Positions 57,496-64,000 of a DNA stretch of 64,000 nucleotides are shown one piece after another (positions within the stretch are counted from its first letter, which is position 1; every line of letters begins with the position of its first letter). The notes beneath the pieces are model-generated. The model had not been told where the DNA came from and made no database searches. It was given only the letters and a program-made list of their open reading frames with translations. The stretch lies in assembly GCA_016946835.1 (NCBI GenBank), contig JACVTC010000085.1:62001-126000 (forward strand), given 5' to 3'. The DNA is from Neocallimastix lanati (nom. inval.). Taxonomy: Eukaryota > Neocallimastigomycota > Neocallimastigomycetes > Neocallimastigales > Neocallimastigaceae. The position numbers were made by a program, and so were the translations under genes.

Positions 57496-58730
57496 TTATA
57501 GATATTTTATTTTATAATCTAATTCAGTTAATATATTCAGATACCAGATGCAATGTTTACAGCATTCACTTAGATTGTAGTATTCCGCTTCGGCTGTTGA
57601 AGTCGATACGCAATGTTGAAGTTTGGAACACCAGCTCGTAGGTGTCTCACTCATACAAATAATGAAACCGTGGTAGATCTCCTGATCTCTTCATCTCCAG
57701 CATAGTCTGCATCAACGTATGCTTTTATTGACTCACTTGTTGAAAATCTTAAACCGAAATTTGCTGAGCCCTTTAAGTATCTAAGTATTCTTTTCACATT
57801 TTCCCAATCTTCTAATGTGGGATTTTTTGATTTCCTAGCGGCTTTACTAACAGCGAAGATAATGTCTGGTCGGGTACATATTGCTAAGTTTTAAAAGGCT
57901 TCCGATAGCACCTCGATATACCGTTTCGTCTATTTCATGTTTTCTTAATTTTTCATTTTCTACAGGTTTCATGTTCCTCAGAGGTGGTAAATCTAAAATA
58001 TTATTCTTTTCTAATAGATCAACTAAATATCTATTTTGATTTAATATATATCCATTTTTGTATTTTATAAATTTTATACCTATCACGAAATCAACATTTC
58101 CAATTTCTTTTATTTTAAACCTATTTTTTATTTTATTTTTTGTGATATTTATTCCTTTACTTTTACCTGCTATCAGTATGTCATCTACATACACTCCAAG
58201 TATACAGTTTATAATATTCGAATTGTTTCTTTTCACATAAAGACCATGGCTCACTTATTAACTGTTTAAATCCGAGATTCATAAGAAAATTATTTAATTC
58301 CTTGTTCCTCTTTGCTTGAGTCCATATATAGCCTTATTTAACTTCCAAAACCTTTTATTGTAGTTTGGGTATCCTTCAGGTGGTTTCATGCATACTTCTT
58401 CCGTATGTTTTGCATTTAGATATGCAGCGTTAATGTCAATCTGTTCTATATTAAATTTCCTTTGTGTAACAAAAGCAGTGAATATTCTTAAAGAATCATG
58501 TTTCAGGGTTGGTGAGAATGTTTCTTTGAAGTCTATACTGTATTTCTGTGTGAAACCCCGAGCAACTAGACGAGTCTTTCTTTTGAATATTTTTCCTTCA
58601 GAATCCTTTTTGTGTTTGAATATTCATTTTGATGATATAATATTAGTATTATTTGGTAAATTACTGAAGTATATACCTTTAGTTTTTTCATGTTATGTAA
58701 TTCTTCATTGACGGCCGCCAACCATTCTTC
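57495..58730 (-). pseudogene. pol: copia C4 reverse transcriptase and RNase H
   Basis: Reverse reading from 58,730: EPNTYKDIFDCDDKEEWLAAVNEELHNMKKLKVYT, KTRLVARGFTQKY, IDINAAYLNAKHTEEVCMKPPEG, WKLNKAIYGLKQ, then open 57,847-58,254 with ILGVYVDDILIAGKS (catalytic Asp pair). RNase [12 protein letters not shown]-like [12 protein letters not shown], then STAEAEYYNLSECCKHCIWYL and LTELDYKIKYL at the end, where it meets G2 at about 57,495. The C-terminus, PPT and 3' LTR are missing. Shifts near 57,645, 57,885, 58,260, 58,310 and 58,630. Confidence 0.85.
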
Positions 58731-59279
58731 TTTATCATCACAATCGAAAATATCTTTATATGTGTTTGGTTCAATAAATTTGACATTTAATTTTTGTTTC
58801 TTTATATGATTAGTGTTTAAACCTATACTCTCAATTTTTCTTTTTGAATAATTTCTGTTATTTATTTCATTACATATTTTATACATCATAGTGTTATTGA
58901 TGATATTTTTCTTAATATTATTTGTTTTTATAAAATTGATATTATTTTGGAAATTACTATTATTATTGTTATTATGATTGTTTATATTGGTGGTATTTTT
59001 GTTGTAATAATGGTTAATGTTGTTGTTATAATTATCACTATCGCTGTTACTATTACTATTATTATTAGTATTATTACTATTAGTGTTATTACTATTAGTA
59101 TTATTATTATTATTATTATTATTGTTGTTGTTGTCGTTGTTATTATTAATATTGTTGTAATTAGTATTATTATTGTTAGTAGTATTATTATTATTAGTAT
59201 TATTGTTGTTGTTATTAATATTATTGTAATTATTGTTATTGTTATTATTTTTATTACTTTTATTGTTATTTTTGTTCAT
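58731..59279 (-). pseudogene. copia C4 poly-Asn spacer
   Basis: One open frame from 59,279 (continuing into RT): almost pure Asn with a few Lys, Ser, Thr and Tyr for about 110 residues, encoded by AAT/AAC trinucleotide runs (58,950-59,270), then NYSKRKIESIGLNTNHIKKQKLNVKF before RT. Same position as the C2 spacer. Confidence 0.8.
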
Positions 59280-59289
59280 GTTAGTTTTG

Positions 59290-59903
59290 TTTCAATTATA
59301 TTTTCTTACCTAATTTATAGATATTTTCATTGTGTTGGATATAGATTAGGTCTGGATTGTATGAATGGTGGGTGTTATTTGTTAATGAAGATTCATTGTT
59401 AAGGCTTTGCTCGTAAGTATTATTGTTGAAGTAGGAATTATTCCCCCTGATACTGAGGGTTATGTGGAACAGTTTTTTGGTGGATGATGCCGTAAAAAGA
59501 AAAAAAATTGAAAAAGTTGTTATTGACAAATTCGGTGCCGTTATCTGAACGAATTGATTTAATTCTAATGTTGAATTGATTTTTTATTTTGTTGAACCAA
59601 TTATAGAATGATTGAAATGTATCACTCTTGTTTTTTAGGAATATGACCCATCCGTATCTGGAATAGTCGTCTAATACAGTGAAAAAATATCTATTGCCAT
59701 ATATTGATTCCGGAATGGGACCTACGAGATCCACATGTAGTAATTCAAATGCATTTGATGCTCTGAAATTAGACTTTTTATATGGCATGTTTTTAAGTTT
59801 TGAATTTGCAGAGATGGAACAGGTAGGGTGGTTTATTTGTGTTTTTAGTAAATTCTTTTTGATAGTGTCCGTAAAGAGTTTAGAAGAAACAGATTACAAA
59901 TGA
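59290..59903 (-). pseudogene. copia C4 integrase, truncated
   Basis: SSKLFTDTIKKNLLKTQINHPTCSIS, then FELLHVDLVGPIPES (first Asp), FFTVLDDYSRYGWVIFLKNKSDT, IKSIRSDNGTEF (second Asp) and IIHQKTVPHNPQYQGE, where the frame breaks just at the ER region. The C-terminal half of integrase is absent; a short Asn/His-rich open piece (59,296-59,529) leads to the poly-Asn spacer. Confidence 0.85.
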
Positions 59904-60613
59904 CAAAATACATAAATCAGTTTAAAACATGTAATAAAAAATTCCTTTTTTTATTAAATAATCTTTTATTAATTTTAAAAATAAATCTCTTATTGTTATT
60001 AACTATTTGATAGTCAATAACTAATACATCGATTTAATTATAGAAATTTACATGTATTTATAATTTTTTAAGATTATATTATATTATTTCTATCTAATGT
60101 ACATATATTACTATTTATTTATAAACAAAATAATTTTCAGTAATTTTATTAAATAAAAATTAACTAAAACTATACAATAATTAATTCAATAAACTTTCAA
60201 TTTATTTCTAATAATAATCAAATTCAATAAGTGCTCATTTATTATCTATTTATTATATAAATATTATTAATACTAATATTTATATATTTACAATTCAAAA
60301 CTATTTTTATAAACTATTTAAACTAATTTTAACTATTTAAAATTATTCCGAAATTAATTTTTAAGTATTTTAAACTAACTAAACTAAATTAACTAAGTTA
60401 AATAGAATAACTATTTTAAATAAACCAAACTAAATCAACTAATTTAAATAAATTATTTAAATTAATTTATAATCCAAAATTCTTTAAATAATAATTTTTC
60501 CTTTATGAAAAGTTTACATAAATTTATAATTAATTTTCATATACATAAATCATAAATTTATGTAATTTTATTACATTAATTATTTATATAATAATTAATT
60601 ATTAAAGATTTTA
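59904..60613. other. 710-bp AT-rich insertion inside copia C4
   Basis: Separates the pre-integrase block (ending HFNIDTVKI at 60,614) from integrase (SSKLFTDTIKKN at 59,895). No coding on either strand. The right edge has the palindrome AAAGATTTTATTAAATCTTT. No clear terminal repeats. It could be a MITE-like insertion or an intron-like segment. Confidence 0.6.
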
Positions 60614-61414
60614 TTAAATCTTTACAGTGTCGATGTTGAAATGCGCAAATCGTCGATGCCATAAATTGTATCTTTCGCTTGATTTTAATGTTGATAAATG
60701 TAATTCATAATTATTGTTAATGATGGAAGGTTCAAAGTTTAAATTTTCTTTTGAAATAATAAGTTTGAATGTGTTAGAATTATTACTGGTTAAATTTGCT
60801 ATCATTTTGTTATTATATATTATTGCTGATGGTTTGTTTTGTATATTGTTGAAAATAATTTTATAATTTTGCTGAATTAAATTACAAACTGACAATAAGT
60901 TTTTGCTGATTTCATTCGAATAATATAGGTTTTCAATAATTATTTCCATATTATTGATGAAACCTTTGAATGAACCAATATAATTTGCAATAATAAATTT
61001 TCCATTAGCCAGATGTATTTTTTCATGACATTCCCTAATATTATGTAATTGATTGATATCATCGGTTATATTTACCGATGCACCTGAATCTAAAATCCAG
61101 CAAGTAATATGTTTTTGATTTGTCTCTTTGGTACTACTGGTCTTGTTAATATAATGTATTTCATTTTTAGAATCAGAATTGTAATCAGATGTGAAAATAT
61201 CGGAGAATGTTGAGTTGTAATTATCTCTTTTTTCTGAGAGATTTAAATAATTTTTATTATGTTTATTTTTATTGAAATTTCTATTATTTTTTCTGAAGTT
61301 TGATTTTCTGAACCTTTTTGAATTTTTTCTTAATTTGCACTCATAAAAATAATGACCCTTTCTATTGCAATAATTGCACCTTCCATTTTTTCTATGTCCC
61401 TTTTTGTGTGTCAA
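60614..61414 (-). pseudogene. copia C4 nucleocapsid, protease, pre-integrase
   Basis: 266 open codons, the largest intact frame of C4. Order: zinc knuckle GRCNYCNRKGHYFYECKLRK (complete CCHC), basic Asn-rich linker, protease ITCWILDSGASVNITDDINQL (intact DSG), ENLYYSNEISKNLLSVCNLIQQ, and GAG-pre-integrase YNLWHRRFAHFNIDTVKI, where the insertion begins. All key residues of knuckle and protease are kept. Confidence 0.88.
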
Positions 61415-62213
61415 TTCGCTTTCACTAGGTGACTTATTTTTTTATATTGGCATTGAGTGTAAAAGTAGTGTTTGGGGGTGTAATATTGGTGTTTTCTTTT
61501 AGGTTTGAAAGAGTGATTTCTGGGATCACTCGTTTTACATATGTGGCACACTTGTTTCAGTCGTCGAATTGGAAGACATTTATCCATCTTAAATCTGGAG
61601 GTAGACATCTGTTTAATATACCAATTTTGGAGGTGTCGCTTAATGCTCCATCAATATCTTCAAGATCATTTATGAGGTTTTGTGGATTGGCAATAAATAT
61701 ACTAATGTCATCATTTATACTGTATTTCAATTCTTTAATTTGTTGTTCTATTTCTAATTTTCTTCTTCCAGCACTTTTAGTAAATGATGCCTTTAGAATT
61801 TCCCAGACATTATAAGCGATTTTTTCATCCCTATCTACTAGTTTGGCGGTCTTGTCAGAAAGACTATTAATAATAATCCATTTTGCGGTGTTATCATTTT
61901 CGATATCTTCCGAGGTGGTTCCTTTCTGGTAAACGTATAAATCATCAAACGGATCTGGTATATAATTGCAAAGGTTTCCTGAGATAATTTTCTTTCTAAA
62001 CTTTTTATTTCTTGTTTCATTACATATTTTGTTAATTTATTAATTGACAGAAGTTATAAAATTTTTCTAGACCAACTCTTATAATTTTCTGTATTAATTC
62101 AATTATTCTATTGAAGCTTTCTGAATAATTGAAGGTAATTATATTTCTTTTGGGTTCATTACCTTCCTCATTAATTACAGAGTTGGTATTGGTTTGATTT
62201 CTTCTGGGCATTT
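61415..62213 (-). pseudogene. gag: copia C4 gag
   Basis: Starts MPRRNQTNTNSVINEEGNEPKRN at 62,213; a stop near 62,035 and frame changes follow. Readable blocks: KQEIKSLERKLSQETFAIIY, DPFDDLYVYQKGTTSEDIENDNTAKWIIINSLSDKTAKLVD, YNVWEILKASFTKSAGRRKLEIEQQIKELKYSINDDISIFI and LEDIDGALSDTSKIGILNRCLPPDLRWI. The pattern (W..I..S...A.....V...WE.L...F, then LP..) is that of copia gag (UBN2-type). Confidence 0.8.
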
Positions 62214-62459
62214 TAAATTGATGTTAATAATAATTATTGATTAATTAGTTATGATATAGTTTTAATTTACTGTAAGTATTGTTTTTAGAAATTTAATGAA
62301 ATACAAGATATATTTATATTTAGTTGTTCTTTTAGGATTTTTAATATATTGGTTGGTCTTATTTAATTAATTAAATTGATTTATATTGGATTCTATTTTT
62401 AAAAAAAATTTATTTGTTTAAAAAGAATTTCTGATTTTACTAAATTTTAATTTATTTAT
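62214..62459. other. C4 leader
   Basis: AT-rich, between gag start and tandem repeat. No feature visible. Confidence 0.4.
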
Positions 62460-62803
62460 TGTTTTTCAACTTGATTTAGTTTATCAGATGACTATTGTTC
62501 ATTGTTTTCAACTTGATTTAGTTTATCAGATGACTATTGTTCATTGTTTTCAACTTGATTAAAATTATCAGTTGACTATTGTTCATTGTTTTCAACTTGA
62601 TTAAAATTATCAGTTGACTATTGTTCATTGTTTTCAACTTGATTAAAATTATCAGTTGACTATTGTTCATTGTTTTCAACTTGATTAAAATTATCAGTTG
62701 ACTATTGTTCATTGTTTTCAACTTGATTAAAATTATCAGTTGACTATTTTTCATTGTTTTCAACTTGATTAAAATTATCAGTTGACTATTGTTCATTGTT
62801 TTC
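62460..62803 (-). repeat. 42-bp tandem repeat, eight copies
   Basis: Unit GTTTTCAACTTGATTAAAAT plus TATCAGTTGACTATTGTTCATT. The first two copies carry shared variants (ATTTAGTTTATCAGATGAC). The length is a multiple of three, so one reverse frame reads a 14-residue repeat MNNSQLIILIKLKT for 92 codons. It lies in the C4 leader between primer site and gag. Confidence 0.95.
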
Positions 62804-62994
62804 TAATATAATTTTGTGAATCCTTTATATTGTTAAAACTCAAAGTTAATGTTGATCATATTTATTTTTAATTCAAATATATACTAATTGCTAAAAATAA
62901 AGAAATGTTTAGTAAATTATTAATTAATTAAATTAATATTAATAGATAATTTTATAATTTAAACTTAACTTTATTTTATGCGCAATCAGAGAGT

Positions 62995-63009
62995 TGAGAC
63001 TCTTAATCT
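62995..63009 (-). other. C4 primer-binding site, tRNA-Lys(CUU) anticodon arm
   Basis: Forward reading TGAGACTCTTAATCT next to the LTR, identical over the stem-loop to C1. Confidence 0.75.
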
Positions 63010-63324
63010 TTTAAACACGAAAATGTGGACATATAATTATTTTAGTATTATAATACAATTTGTTCAAGGTTGTGGATTCAGAGAACACGAACAAGTATTA
63101 CACCCAGTGTTTTAATATATATTTATTATATAATTTTTATTTATTTATTTTATCTAGAAAAATACATATATCTTTATTATTATAAAATCAGCAAAAAAAA
63201 ATAATTTAATTTTAATTAAACTATAAAATAACTATATACAAAATAAGGTTATAATTAATGAGGCTTGTGTGGCATATTAGATATGTTATGCATAATGTTC
63301 ATATAACATTGCTAATATTTAACA
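63010..63324 (-). repeat. copia C4 5' LTR
   Basis: Reverse orientation: begins TGTTAAATATTAGCAATG (63,324) and ends next to the primer site. Shares an inverted block with the C1 LTR (ATGAACATTATGCATAAC versus ATGAACATTTTGCATAAC). Length about 315 bp. Confidence 0.75.
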
Positions 63325-63809
63325 CAAATTATTGTATTATATTCAAACTGCGACATAAAATAAATTTATTTTATAATTTATAGTTTATATGTAAAGTTCA
63401 ACATCGTAATGCATTTAAACGCATCATAATACAATTAATATATTTAATTTATTTTACTAATGGTACATGAATCTAATTAAAGAATAATTTTTATAATTAT
63501 GCTTAAGTTGTTGAAGCATCTTCCTAAATCACCAATTAATTATAAAACAAATTAAGTATATTACTGTTATAAATAAATATAAAATTTGAAAGAAACATAT
63601 GTGTTGAACTGAAGTAACTTATTCAACAATAATTTTATTTCAAAATTAATACAAACATTTATATTTTTTGTTATATAAAAATTTTCATTAAAGTTTATAT
63701 ATAAAGACTATTAATTATTTATTTTTCCATATTAACATATATAACTGTTATATTTTTTAAATTTTATATTTCTGTTCAAGTTCAACTCTAACTTTTATCC
63801 AAGTTAGAT
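63325..63809. other. AT-rich stretch
   Basis: No coding motif. It would be the 3' internal end of another element whose polypurine tract follows. Confidence 0.4.
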
Positions 63810-63820
63810 TTGAGAGGGAA
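63810..63820 (+). other. polypurine tract of a further LTR element
   Basis: TTGAGAGGGAA directly before TGTTAGAAATA. Confidence 0.65.
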
Positions 63821-64000
63821 TGTTAGAAATATAAATATTAAAATTTATAATTATAATAATTTTAAGGAGTAATATTATATATGTTAATATATTCTTGTGT
63901 AAGATATGTGACCAATAACAATAACAAGCCACATATAATAATAACTTTAAATGTCATAAAAATTATATGAAATCAGATACTATCCTTATATCTTTAATAT
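63821..64000 (+). repeat. LTR start, element running out of window
   Basis: TGTTAGAAATATAAAT is a typical LTR beginning after a purine tract. No second copy is in the window. Confidence 0.55.

Noticed and set aside
58947-59402. 151-codon forward ORF rich in Ile and Val
   Set aside because: Shadow of the reverse-strand poly-Asn spacer of copia C4; the AAT/AAC repeat read backwards gives ATT/GTT codons.
62460-62803. CRISPR-like regular repeat array
   Set aside because: Head-to-tail minisatellite with no spacers, in a eukaryotic retroelement leader.
1-64000. Mitochondrial, plasmid or viral origin of the contig
   Set aside because: Nested LTR elements and MULEs with target duplications show nuclear DNA; no organellar or viral gene set is present.

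Overview
The window is a nested transposon graveyard from an extremely AT-rich eukaryotic genome. I see no housekeeping gene, no rRNA gene and no complete tRNA gene. The best guess for the host is an anaerobic gut fungus (Neocallimastigomycota). Reasons: very low GC, asparagine-rich tracts, Ty3/gypsy elements including one with a chromodomain, Ty1/copia elements, MULE (Mutator-like) DNA transposons, the standard genetic code, and small secreted proteins with kexin-type LxKR sites. This assignment is inference; other AT-rich eukaryotes are not excluded by sequence alone.

Layout. 1-5,650: a reverse-strand gag relic, a copia-type LTR fragment, then gypsy copy G1 (gag, protease, RT, RNase H, partial integrase). 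5,640-7,015: reverse gypsy G3, in which gag is joined directly to integrase. 7,380-12,146: forward copia C1 with both LTRs. 12,147-17,448: reverse copia C2, the best preserved retroelement, whose 5' LTR is cut by MULE1. 17,449-about 21,395: MULE1, which carries a secreted Cys-rich protein gene (S1). 21,396-25,410: LTR pieces, the 5' end of copia C3 and small relics. 25,459-28,247: gypsy G5 with a clear 609-bp LTR. 28,480-30,607: two paralogous broken genes (S2, S3) for secreted prepropeptides. 31,455-34,652: MULE2, complete with terminal inverted repeats (TIRs) and a 9-bp target duplication. 34,960-36,423: 3' end of copia C3. 36,833-38,525: a repeat-flanked AT-rich unit. 38,564-42,100: gypsy G4 ending in a chromodomain. 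42,101-52,670: about 10.5 kb without any usable ORF, in which eroded retroelement motifs and a perfect 113-bp inverted repeat can be read. 52,670-57,495: LTR sequence duplicated in tandem and gypsy G2. 57,495-63,324: reverse copia C4. 63,810-64,000: start of another LTR.

The most interesting content is not the retroelements. First, MULE1 carries S1 between its transposase and right end, and MULE2 keeps only S1's start codon and first few codons, so the older element carried this cargo and MULE2 lost it. Second, S2 and S3 encode signal peptide, acidic pro-region, Lys-Arg site and a Gly-rich four-Cys C-terminal peptide, which looks like a kexin-processed secreted peptide family; both copies are broken. 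Third, three copia groups share a primer-binding site that matches the anticodon arm of a tRNA-Lys(CUU), not a tRNA 3' end. Fourth, four of five gypsy copies have lost their RT core.

Coordinates of eroded elements are approximate. Family names come from motifs read by eye; no search was run.
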